Positions 19,201 to 27,808 of a DNA stretch of 64,000 nucleotides are shown piece after piece. The notes below the pieces were generated by a model. It saw nothing but the letters and a program-made list of their open reading frames with translations, was not told where the DNA came from and ran no database searches. Each line of letters begins with the position of its first letter. The stretch's first letter is position 1. The DNA comes from Balanoglossus misakiensis (taxonomy: Eukaryota; Hemichordata): positions 10,044,001 through 10,108,000 of the forward strand of contig CM082589.2 of the NCBI GenBank assembly GCA_040954595.2. Direction: 5' to 3'. The translations under genes were made by a program, and so were the position numbers.

Positions 19201-22199
19201 AATGTTCTTTGATCAGGTGGTGATGTGTTTATAAATACCACTTGTCTTGTAGCTTTAGTAAGTGACAACTGCAGGATGATGTAAGCAGCCTCTTGTGCAC
19301 TGATTTCTACATTGTTAAGGAATTTATTTCCAATATGTCTGACCTGTGCTTTCAGTTCCATATTGCCTTTTCTGGCTTCTTTGCATGCTTGGTCAAGTAA
19401 TGCACTCATGCCTCTTTGGGATTTACTGATATAGGATACAATGTACATGGCACAGGCGTATGGATCTAAAACAAACTGTAGATCATGATTTGCTCCCCAT
19501 GCAGACAATAATAATTTCATGTAGGCATTGACACGTAAATCACTTGGTTCTCTTTTGAGAAATATTGTGGTAGTTTTGAGTGAACTCTGAATGCATTTTA
19601 TGTATTCATCATGACTGATTTGCAGCTCAGTAGATAGGAAGTCATCATATGATATTGGTTTGCCTTCTTTCATATCATCCAGTTTTTGTTTGATTTCTTC
19701 ATATTTCTGTTTGTAATGTTGTTCTTCATCTGGATCAGCATTTAATGGTGAGAGAATCATTGTTTCTGACATAGGAGGCATTGGGTATCCAAAACGACAT
19801 ACAGGTTTGCCTTTTACTCGGCATGTCTTAGAGTGCTTATGTGTCTGCAGATTCAATACTTCAGCCATTTCACTTGGTACATTGGAAGAACAAGATACAT
19901 ATATGTCAATGAAATCAATCACTTCTGTTGGTGTGTTTTGTTGATAATTTGGTGCATTCTCAATCCACATTAGCATATGGATGTGTGGTGAGCCACGTTG
20001 TTGAAATTCCACTCTGTAGAAGTAATCAGTGATTTTGCCCAATGGATCACATGGACCTCTAAGTACTGTATTGATGAATTCATGAATTCTGTGGTCAAAG
20101 AAACGAGCACATGTCACTGGGTCAGATTGAAGTAACCTGGACTTTGTAGCCCAATCCATGGCTTTAAGTTCATCAGCAGTATATTTCTTACCATCTACAA
20201 GTGTACCCAGTATTTGATGTAAGTCAATCCACTTTGTGTCAGCACTAGACAGAGAACAAAACCATGTTGGTAAACCAAGTTGTCTAATCATTGCAAATAC
20301 ATCTTTCTTCCTCTTTTCTAGATAGGGTGGTGAATTGCGCAAATCTCTGAATATGTAAAATCCGTCATCAAGTCTAAGTAAATCACTTACTCTTTCTGGA
20401 TTTAATAAATCTGCAACTTTGTAAGTTCTGCCTTCAGTTTTACATCGTCTCAATGCAAGGTGGACTTTACTACTGATCTGTTTTAACTGCAGTTTCTTCA
20501 CTTTGAAAAACATATTTGGTACAGAGTTTGCAACGCGTCTATCAACATTACGCGATTCCCATTTACAAACATCACTGTAATGTACATTTGAGGTGTGGAT
20601 TTGATCAATATTTCTGCGTTGTCCACAGAATATAGTTGGAAAGGCTAGATATTCTGCATCTGTATCATTGAACAGACTAAGAGGGCGTTGACCTTCACCA
20701 GGGGCAAATGTTAAAATTTGATTACGATAATCTGAATCATCAAGTAAAGTGTCCATATTAGCAACAGCTCCCTCTGCTGGATCAACCTCACTGAATTTAT
20801 CAGAATCAGAATCTGATTCAGATTCAGGATCATCAGCTTGCTCTTGTTCAGTGTTTGTATTTTCAATAAATACAGCCATATCATTATCTGTGTTTTCAAA
20901 TTCCTGAGACCAGTTGTGATTAATTGGAATACCTGAATTTTGGTACAAAACACTGTTTTTCATGAGCCACACAAGTGCTGCCATCACTTTATTTGGTCGA
21001 ATATTTTCTGTAAATTCACTTCGCGTGTACGATAGTTTTCGTTTCAGTTTGACTGGTATAGTAGCTGAATCATCTAGCATTCTTGGCAGAGCATTAACAG
21101 TAGGGGTGATATCTGTTGGAATATTGACTACCGGACCAGATAATGACCTTTGACCTCCACGTGGCAAACTGCACATATGCATGAATGGAATTCTGAGTGC
21201 TATCAATCTTTCTTCCAAAGGGTGCAACTGTAACTGTGGTGGAATATCAGGGAAATTAACATTATTAGCTATAGACAATCTGGGGATTTTACCAGCAGAT
21301 ATGGATCTGTAGCATGTGTTACACACCCACTCTATATTGTCAACAGAAGTGTATGCAGTCAAACATTTTGATGCAATGCCTCGTTCAGATAATTTGGCAG
21401 CAGGAGTAACAGATTTTCTGAACCAAGTTTGATGACATGATGAGCAGACATAGACAGGGCCTTGTGATACAGTTCTATGAAATATATTTATGCATGCCTG
21501 CAACGATTCCCCGCATAATTGTCGGGTCTCAAAACCTCTATGTTTGCTAAAACCATTGTGTGTAACATGTTGTTTTTTGTCAATTTGAAATGTTTGAATT
21601 TTTTCACTGCATTTCACAAACTTCTTTTGTAAGTTTTCTTTTTTTCTGAAGTTTCTATCCTGTCTCTTCATTTTTCTGTAGATCTGTTGCTTTTTGTTTT
21701 CGTGCTCTTTGAAGGTTTTACTTTTGCGTGAAGTCTTGATACGTGCCTGTGACTGTATTTTCTCATTTTGTCGAAATGTGGAATTTTGACGCAGACTTTT
21801 AATGTGTTCTTTCAGTTTTGGCTTTTCTTTTTCTCGGAATGCAGGATTTTGACGCAAAGTTTTAATGTGTGCTTTAAATTTCACCTTTTCTTTCTCTCGG
21901 AATGCAGGATTTTGACGCAGAGTTTGCTTGTGTGAGTTTAATTTCACCTTTTCTTTCTCTCGGAATGCAGGATTTTGACGCAGAGTTTGCTTGTGTGAGT
22001 TTAATTTCACCTTTTCTTTCTCTCGGAATGCAGGATTTTGACGCAGAGTGTTAATGCGTGATTTCAATTTGACCTTCTCTTTCTCTCGGAATACAGGATT
22101 TTGACGCAGAGTTTGCTTGTGTGAGTTTAATTTCACCTTCTCTTTCTCTCGGAATGCAGGATTTTGACGCAGAGTGTTAATGCGTGATTTTAATTTGAC
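16257..22199 (-). CDS. Helitron Rep-helicase-endonuclease (main part of the gene)
   Basis: The frame of 1959 codons (22136-16257) begins in the 21-residue repeats. Positions below count from that first codon. Zinc-binding CxxC pairs (CSSC, CNTC) lie near 220-270. The HUH nuclease motif SPHIHMLMW is near residue 713, and two candidate catalytic tyrosines sit in MYIVSYISK near 895. A PIF1-like helicase has Walker A GGAGTGKS near 1267, Walker B IIDEIS near 1357, GDLFQLKP, and a C-terminal AKTIHKSQGDT block. The last 220 residues or so form an endonuclease/exonuclease/phosphatase domain with GDFNFD and SDHKAV. This domain order marks Helentron/Helitron2 elements, which transpose by a rolling-circle mechanism. 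The frame opens on GTG inside the repeats because of a one-base loss near 22200, and the true gene continues upstream. Confidence 0.93.
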   Translation of the reverse strand, partial: VKLKSRINTLRQNPAFREKEKVKLNSHKQTLRQNPVFREKEKVKLKSRINTLRQNPAFREKEKVKLNSHKQTLRQNPAFREKEKVKLNSHKQTLRQNPAFREKEKVKFKAHIKTLRQNPAFREKEKPKLKEHIKSLRQNSTFRQNEKIQSQARIKTSRKSKTFKEHENKKQQIYRKMKRQDRNFRKKENLQKKFVKCSEKIQTFQIDKKQHVTHNGFSKHRGFETRQLCGESLQACINIFHRTVSQGPVYVCSSCHQTWFRKSVTPAAKLSERGIASKCLTAYTSVDNIEWVCNTCYRSISAGKIPRLSIANNVNFPDIPPQLQLHPLEERLIALRIPFMHMCSLPRGGQRSLSGPVVNIPTDITPTVNALPRMLDDSATIPVKLKRKLSYTRSEFTENIRPNKVMAALVWLMKNSVLYQNSGIPINHNWSQEFENTDNDMAVFIENTNTEQEQADDPESESDSDSDKFSEVDPAEGAVANMDTLLDDSDYRNQILTFAPGEGQRPLSLFNDTDAEYLAFPTIFCGQRRNIDQIHTSNVHYSDVCKWESRNVDRRVANSVPNMFFKVKKLQLKQISSKVHLALRRCKTEGRTYKVADLLNPERVSDLLRLDDGFYIFRDLRNSPPYLEKRKKDVFAMIRQLGLPTWFCSLSSADTKWIDLHQILGTLVDGKKYTADELKAMDWATKSRLLQSDPVTCARFFDHRIHEFINTVLRGPCDPLGKITDYFYRVEFQQRGSPHIHMLMWIENAPNYQQNTPTEVIDFIDIYVSCSSNVPSEMAEVLNLQTHKHSKTCRVKGKPVCRFGYPMPPMSETMILSPLNADPDEEQHYKQKYEEIKQKLDDMKEGKPISYDDFLSTELQISHDEYIKCIQSSLKTTTIFLKREPSDLRVNAYMKLLLSAWGANHDLQFVLDPYACAMYIVSYISKSQRGMSALLDQACKEARKGNMELKAQVRHIGNKFLNNVEISAQEAAYIILQLSLTKATRQVVFINTSPPDQRTFLLKSKTALENTPAESTDIESDNLIKRYARRPKALENWCLADYASKLRVTYSTKCTDNYPQDINDDDHDDPDLGVDSESDNMTSKINIILKNGMKIQERVNPCIIRYVNYSKKVDYENYCREKLLLYMPWRNESSDLLNSCATFQESYNHNKHIIAQTIDKYEHNSELIDQATTAAEQLDNDDLNAFDQIAPNTQHAERDDLEEGTTTPNDHFIYFQPDDQPEHTTYDIGVDIGMNTTVTTDDTSNVPGRIPDEQYHKLVRSLNVKQREIFHHVLKSVKTNHDPMHIFITGGAGTGKSVVIRAIYQALHRYLCSIAGESPLDCRLLLCAPTGKAAYHINGSTIHAAFKVPASQGYKYKPLDSDKLNTLRSKYQHLSVVIIDEISMVGHELLNFINLRLQQIKGNNQVFGGVSMITVGDLFQLKPVMDGWIFKDLTKEYGPLATNLWKEHFTMHELTQIMRQKDDEDFAQLLNRLREGRHTDEDISELQNYVISHDQPLNESIPHLYTTNAMVESHNDKVYQNATSHKLVVPALDTVIGDVSQQVKAQLLKTIPKDPSKTCGLLSQAPIAVGLRYDLTANVDVEDGMTNGASCVVQQIDHRMTGTSNNRPSIIWVQFDDKNVGLLRRHKYKHLHQPEIGKQLTPIFDIKRQFPTSKYYKHVSVMRIQFPLRPSAAKTIHKSQGDTLDKVIIHMGTRKIDHIHYVAISRVRTISGLQILELNKNKIAISEAVHNEMKRLRDDSQLQLCFKPLYALPHDHCKVVYQNARSLHKHFADLCSDHNIIAADVIGIAESRLTTNDTNEAYNLPNYLLFRNDQDVHIDNTAVNFTRPYHGLVLYVKDSYQVIHIKCHSTKVFEFIKANILIQNKLLQIIMIYKSPQCTIHTFKQQFQQYLLPLLDLTKPILIMGDFNFDILLPNTSTAFLHFMTSICNCRQLIKEETTDQHSALDLIFLNFFTTTYDTIENSWSDHKAVYAAIHPSQFT

Positions 22200-22680
22200 C
22201 TCTCTTTCTCTCGGAATACAGGATTTTGACGCAGAGTTTGCTTGTGTGAGTTTAATTTCACCTTTTCTGTCTCTCGGAATACAGGATTTTGACGCAGAGT
22301 GTAAATGCGTGATTTCAATTTGACCTTCTCTTTCTCTCGGAATACAGGATTTTGACGCAGAGTTTGCTTGTGTGAGTTTAATTTCACCTTCTCTTTCTCT
22401 TGGAATGAAGGATTTTGACGCAGGATTTGTATGTGTGATTGCAATTTTTCCTTTTCTCTCTTTCTATATTGTGGGTTTGCACGTATTGTTCTTTTTTGAT
22501 ATTGTTGAGATAACTTTTCTCTGTCTCTGTATTCTACATTCTGGCGCAATGTCTTTATATGTGCTTGCACTTTTGACTTTTCTCTCTCTTTGAAGTCAGG
22601 ATTTTGTCTTTGTGCACATTTCCTCTCCTTGTCTCTCTTTCTTTCATTGGTTTTAAATGAAGGATCCTGTCTTTTCAACC
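21700..22680 (-). repeat. 63-bp coding minisatellite in the Helitron gene
   Basis: About 13 units of 63 bp encode a basic 21-residue repeat of the form RQNPxFREKEKVKLNSHKQT. The central units (about 21840-22420) are nearly identical, and two types (HKQTL and RINTL endings) alternate. Outer units are diverged. The repeats would form a charged helical linker between the protease-like and Rep domains. The reading-frame loss near 22200 lies inside this array. Confidence 0.9.
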
Positions 22681-23857
22681 GTTTGTATTCTCTGTCATAT
22701 ACCTTTCTTGATTTTCTTCTACATGAACCTGATGGAAGTGCATCAATGGTATTAGAAGTTTGCATACACTGTTTATTAGCTTGTAATTGTTTTTGTGACT
22801 CGAAATAGTTGTCTAACAGGTCTGAATGCCTTTGAGTCCGTTGATACAGTCTCTGAGAAGATGAACTCTCTATATGAATGGTTAATTCTTGAAGTTCATA
22901 AGGTGTCATGTTATTGAAGTTAAGGTTATGAAATAATGAATACAAATAGTTTGTTAAATCATTTAGAGTCGGAAAACTCAATACCATACTTGAACCGTCA
23001 GAACATTGGAAACCATGTGAGTTTCGACTATGAGAATCAAATACGAAGTATTTGCCATCTGTTGCAGAAAGGGCCATGCTGTAGCCACCAAGTATTAACA
23101 TAACTGAGTTACTAGAATTGAACATGTTAATCATAGCATCTCTGAACACCATACATCCTTGTTCATCATAGTCAGACATACAGTCTAACATACCAAAGTA
23201 CAGTCTTCCTTGTGTAATATTGAACTGCACAGAATTCATGTGAACAGTATTTGGCAATTCATCACACATTAGTATTTCAGAAAATAATTTATTACTTGCT
23301 CTGAGGTCATTTGTGGTTTTAATGTATAAATTATCACCAGCATGTAAAATGTGATCTAAGTCATTAGATGTCAATGTCATCTCTCTTTCTTTTGATATGC
23401 AAAGGAAAGCAAGGGCATTACAAGTACATTGTCTACCTCGTGAATTTATGCTGAAAATATCATTGCCTTGATGAAAACTACCTTGGAGTACACTGTCTAT
23501 TGTGTAACTTTCCCAGTGTAAAGTGTGACTATTGTGAGAGGAGTATAATTCTTGTTTGTCATGTGCATCATTTGCACTGTAGTATACACAAGAGGAATTT
23601 TGATTTGACACACTGGTCGAAGAATTCTTATTGAAGGTTGTAACTGATTGAGTGGCATTAAAACTTTTGATAATGGTACTTGAAGATGTAGACATATTAT
23701 TGCTGTATGGTTCTATGCTTGACGATATTGATGTATTGTTATTGGCATTGCCGTACGAATCTGACTTCTTGAATGTTCCTTGTAGCACAGGGTGTTTTAC
23801 TTTACTGGATCCACCCAAACCAGAATCAGACCCAGCTGATATGATTGGTCCATCAGC
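22190..23857 (-). CDS. Helitron N-terminal part with cysteine-protease-like domain (exon 2 start)
   Basis: The open frame reaches 23887, but exon 2 probably starts at 23857, after an acceptor (tract ending AAACAG at 23858-23863). A Ser/Asn-rich start is followed by a papain-fold-like domain. The candidate nucleophile is in GRQCTCNAL (about 23437-23411), after a VLQGSFHQG block, with an FDSH motif (about 23042-23031) supplying Asp and His. This pattern recalls the OTU or herpesvirus-tegument-type (C76-like) cysteine proteases found in Helentrons. The end of the frame enters the basic 21-residue repeats and then stops, because one T is missing from a TTCTC run near 22200. It is the same gene as 16257-22199. 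Confidence 0.82.
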   Translation of the reverse strand, partial: ADGPIISAGSDSGLGGSSKVKHPVLQGTFKKSDSYGNANNNTSISSSIEPYSNNMSTSSSTIIKSFNATQSVTTFNKNSSTSVSNQNSSCVYYSANDAHDKQELYSSHNSHTLHWESYTIDSVLQGSFHQGNDIFSINSRGRQCTCNALAFLCISKEREMTLTSNDLDHILHAGDNLYIKTTNDLRASNKLFSEILMCDELPNTVHMNSVQFNITQGRLYFGMLDCMSDYDEQGCMVFRDAMINMFNSSNSVMLILGGYSMALSATDGKYFVFDSHSRNSHGFQCSDGSSMVLSFPTLNDLTNYLYSLFHNLNFNNMTPYELQELTIHIESSSSQRLYQRTQRHSDLLDNYFESQKQLQANKQCMQTSNTIDALPSGSCRRKSRKVYDREYKRLKRQDPSFKTNERKRDKERKCAQRQNPDFKEREKSKVQAHIKTLRQNVEYRDREKLSQQYQKRTIRANPQYRKREKEKLQSHIQILRQNPSFQEKEKVKLNSHKQTLRQNPVFREKEKVKLKSRIYTLRQNPVFRETEKVKLNSHKQTLRQNPVFREKERSN

Positions 23858-24933
23858 CTGTTTAAAAATAAACAAGATAAGCGACAATTAGAAAATACAG
23901 TTACCTTTAATTTCCATCACATGTCCTTATTTGACCCCTGATGAGTACTATGACAATGAGAGCCAATGACAGGTCAATTTTGCGTCATATTCAAATTGGT
24001 TTTGTGTATATCATGTACATATAAGTACTATCACTAGTATTTACATTGCAAATGTGTTCAATTAAGCTTTTGTATAAATTTGTTGTAATTTCAATACATT
24101 TTGCAAAATTTAGCTACTTGCATAATATTTGTATATCACATGTGGACAAAGACATTGCACAAATTAGTAACATGGCTATTGTCACGCCACCTCATCAAAA
24201 ACTACTAGCGGCACAGGGTTGGCCTGCCATAACATTGTCTTACACTCATGTTTCACAATCATTCGAAAGCTCATTGCAACATTGAAATTATATCACCTAC
24301 AAACCTCACCTTTCTACAAAGTTCCATATCAAATAAAACTTTCCCACATAAATCTTTTCCAGTTGAACCTTTTGAAACCACACACTTCACCTGACAAATT
24401 TAGTCTGGAAAGTTGAACGTACCCTCTATCTACTCTGAAACTACCAAGTTTAAAACAAACTTCAAAACTGGAAAAGGTTTGTGCCTATGACTTTTCCCAT
24501 ATAATTACATTGAGAATACCTAGAAAACTCACTTCTACTATTTCTATGAAATATTACACATAGCTCAATCAAATAGAAATAAATGCATCCATCAAATATC
24601 GTTTGGTCACTGTATTTTTTTTAGATAAACTTTACAAGTGTTTCGCCCATAGATACACCCTCACTGAATATGCTGACTCAGCAATTTTCCTCAATTATCA
24701 ACAAAATTCATGGCCTTGTATTTCAAAAGCAAACGCAGTGACATGAGAAGCCAATAATCCAAAATTGAAGACATAACGTTACTTTCGATTTTACTGATCA
24801 TTACGGACTAGCTGCTAAAAGCCTACCCTGCGACCAAACAGTGACGTTGACCAACTTTCCCCTGCTCAAATGAAGAACTCCTTTTCCTGTTTACAAGTAT
24901 GTACAATTTTATAGTATGCAAATACACACATAC
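23858..24933 (-). other. Predicted intron of the Helitron gene
   Basis: The donor GTATGT is at 24933-24928 and the acceptor CAG at 23860-23858, giving 1076 bp. Both flanking exons are in phase 0, so no codon is split. The sequence is AT-rich with no supported gene inside. Plus-strand frames at 24046-24285 and 24219-24416 show no family. Confidence 0.65.
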
Positions 24934-24978
24934 CGATTTTTTCACAGCTGATTTTCTCCAATTCTTTTTCCTTGGCAT
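24934..24978 (-). CDS. Predicted first coding exon of the Helitron gene
   Basis: The ATG at 24978-24976 starts 15 codons encoding a very basic peptide, MPRKKNWRKSAVKKS, that ends exactly at a strong donor (TCG then GTATGT). It joins exon 2 in phase 0. An inverted CCAAT box lies about 65 bp upstream (25041-25045). The lysine-rich start could act as a nuclear-localisation signal. The call rests on splice geometry alone. Confidence 0.6.
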
Positions 24979-25005
24979 AATTCTGACCTTAGTAGCAAAA
25001 GACAA

Positions 25006-26317
25006 GAATGTGATAATATCAATAACAGCATTTTAACATCATTGGTTAGACAACTTGAAACTGCCTAGATAATATGCAAGTAAAAGCCTGGCAAAAATGT
25101 AACATGTACAATTGCTTAATTTTAACATACTCACACAACATATATTTCCATCATTTTTATAGGAGTAATTGAAACTACAACATCAATATGACCATCACAT
25201 GTTCTAGGACTTCCAAAATAGAGAAACACTATGAAAAACTTCAGCTGAAAAATAGAATATGTAATATAATTACCTGCAATTTGATAAAAAGTGATTCTTC
25301 AAGAGCTGGTTAAGTCTCTAACTGTTCCAAAACAATGACAGGAAGTGGCTGCTCATTAGGCTGTTCCTGGCACTGCCACTACTCCCTCACATTGCTGGCA
25401 ACAGTAGCTTGATACTTTGGGGTTCAAAGTCAGCAGATAACAGCCAAGAATTTGGAATCCGCAATTACAGCATAGGGTATACTGGCACCGCCTTACGTTG
25501 AGAGGTTTGTCAACAATAATATAGTGCAATAGTGCAAACAATATGTTTAGATAGCAACAGATCTAAAGTTATTACAATAATGCCAACACATGTTTTGAGC
25601 TACTCCTGTGTGTTCTTTCAACTACAGAAAATCAAGCAGTCTTTCCAATGCTGCTACACCTACATAAGTATGGTGTGTGCTACACTGCCCCAAGGTTATT
25701 TCGATACACAAATATAACTGTGACATAATCAGCTCATGTACACTCTAGGAGAGATTGCACTTAGGACTGGGTGTATCAGGGAATAGATTACACAAAAACG
25801 ATGAAACAGAAAGGCAAACAGCTAAAATGGACAAACCAAAGTGTCCTCATGTAAAGAGTACCTTTCAAAGCACTGGATTTGTTCATAGAGGCAAAACCAG
25901 AAATATGCAAATATCCACAGCACAGTACAATGTCTTACTTCAGTCACCATAAGAAATATGCCTACAACATGCACAGCAATCTGCCAAGTGGATTCATAGA
26001 AACCAATTTTTGGCAAAAAATTGCAAAAAATGCACCAAGAACACAATTATGGGAATGTCACCATACTTTCACGACACCTTAACTTGAAATGAATTTTGAC
26101 CAAATATCCCCAAAATTACAAATATGCAAATTATGCAACAAATTGCCCCAAAATGACCTCAATTGCCTTTCAGTATACCAAGCTTCATTCTAAATTTTAA
26201 AGCCATTGACCCATAACTTTCAGAAAAATTTGTTTTCACCTAAAATATTGACAAAGACGAAAAAATTCATAAAAAATAAAACATCCATGATATCAACTGA
26301 ACACTTACATGTCGGTC
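25006..26317. other. Non-coding region upstream of the Helitron gene
   Basis: No gene is supported here. The sequence is AT-rich. Short frames on both strands (for example 25356-25541 and 25755-25952) have no recognisable motifs. It should contain the promoter of the minus-strand Helitron gene. Confidence 0.6.
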
Positions 26318-27290
26318 ACAGGCTTTTCAATTTCAGTCCCAACCCTCCAAACGCGAAGTCTGTACCTGCTCTGGATGCCAAGATATGATAAAGTAGGTCA
26401 AAGGTCACCTGAGGTCATGCAAAATTTGGGCAAGAAATTTTGACCTAATACTAGTCCATGTTCAATAAAAACCAAACCTATAGCCTTATTGGTTAGCCTG
26501 GAATTAGGTATGCACATAATTAATGAGATATGCAGGTGTCACAGGTGACCCCCAATTGCGGCTTTTCAATTTTAGTGCCAACCCTCCAAACGCCAAGTCT
26601 GTACCTGCTCTGGATGTCAAGATATGGTAATGTAGGTCAAAGGTCACCTGAGGTCATGCAAAATTTGGGCAAGAAATTTTGACCCTATACTGGTCCATGT
26701 TCAACAAAAACCGAACCTATAGCCTTATTGGTTAGCCTGGAATTAGGTATGCACATAATTAATGAGATATGCAGGTGTCACAGGTGACCCCCAATTGCGG
26801 CTTTTCAATTTTAGTCCCAACCCTCCAAACGCCAAGTCTGTGCCTGCTCTGGATGTCAAGATTTGGTAATGTAGGTCAAAGGTCACCTGAGGTCATGCAA
26901 AATTTGGGCAAGAAATTTTGACCCTATACTGGTCCATGTTCAACAAAAACCGAACCTATAGCCTTATTGGTTAGCCTGGAATTAGGTATGCACATAATTA
27001 ATGAGATATGCAGGTGTCACAGGTGACCCCCAATTTCGGCTTTTCAATTTCAGTCCCAACCCTCCAAACGCCAACTCTGTACCTGCTCTGGATGCCGAGA
27101 TATAGGAAAGTAGGTCAAAGGTCACCTGAGGTCACCCAAAATTTGGGCAAGAAATTTTGACCCTATACTGGTCCATGTCCCACCAGAACAAAACCTCTAG
27201 CCCTATTAGTTAGCCCGGAATTAGGTATGCACATAATTAATGTGTTAAGCAGGTGTTACAGGTGAGCCCAAAAATTTCCCTTTTATTTTG
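26318..27290. repeat. 239-bp tandem repeat with AGGTCA triple half-sites
   Basis: Four units are anchored at 26395, 26634, 26873 and 27112, an exact 239-bp period. Each has AGGTCA, one base, AGGTCA, four bases, then AGGTCA. The family is the same as at 400-1345. The two inner units are almost identical and the last is the most diverged. Confidence 0.92.
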
Positions 27291-27514
27291 GCCCCATTGT
27301 GCTCACTGACCAATAGACAATCACTGTACAGGACTATTGCACAGACCAGAATCCCACAATAAGACGTGGACATAGCTTAACCATAGAGGTATAAGTAAAG
27401 GTATAAATTTAATAAAAAGACTAAAAAATCTTTAAAAATAAAACATCCATGATATCAACTTAACACTAAAAGGTCGGTGTGAGGTTGACATATGGTACAT
27501 GCATACCAATTTTC
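27291..27514. other. Non-coding spacer
   Basis: AT-rich sequence between two repeats. A block with AAAACATCCATGATATCAAC (about 27442) also occurs near 26279, so this is itself repeat-derived. No gene is seen. Confidence 0.5.
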
Positions 27515-27808
27515 AAAGCAATCTGACCAGTAATTGTTGACTTACAGAGTTTTGATCAATTCCACATTTTACCAGCTAATTTGCATATTTTTGGGCCTGG
27601 CAACTTCGTTTGGACAAACTCCAATCTACAGCCCAGCCTGCACCTACACACCAAATATTGAGGTGATACGCGCAGCGGTTTTCAAGTTTTTGATGTGGAC
27701 GGACATACAGACATACATCCATACATCCATACATCCATCCATACATACATACAGACGCAACCCATCCCATAAGGTCCCATGGTATATAGGCCTATACCAA
27801 TGGGACCT
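27515..27808 (+). repeat. ~295-bp dispersed repeat with terminal palindrome, copy 1
   Basis: This is the inverted partner of 34626-34925. It contains an (ATACATCC)n-like microsatellite (about 27712-27762) and ends in a near-perfect palindrome at 27772-27808 with arms AGGTCCCAT and ATGGGACCT. Satellite array B starts at the next base. Confidence 0.85.
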
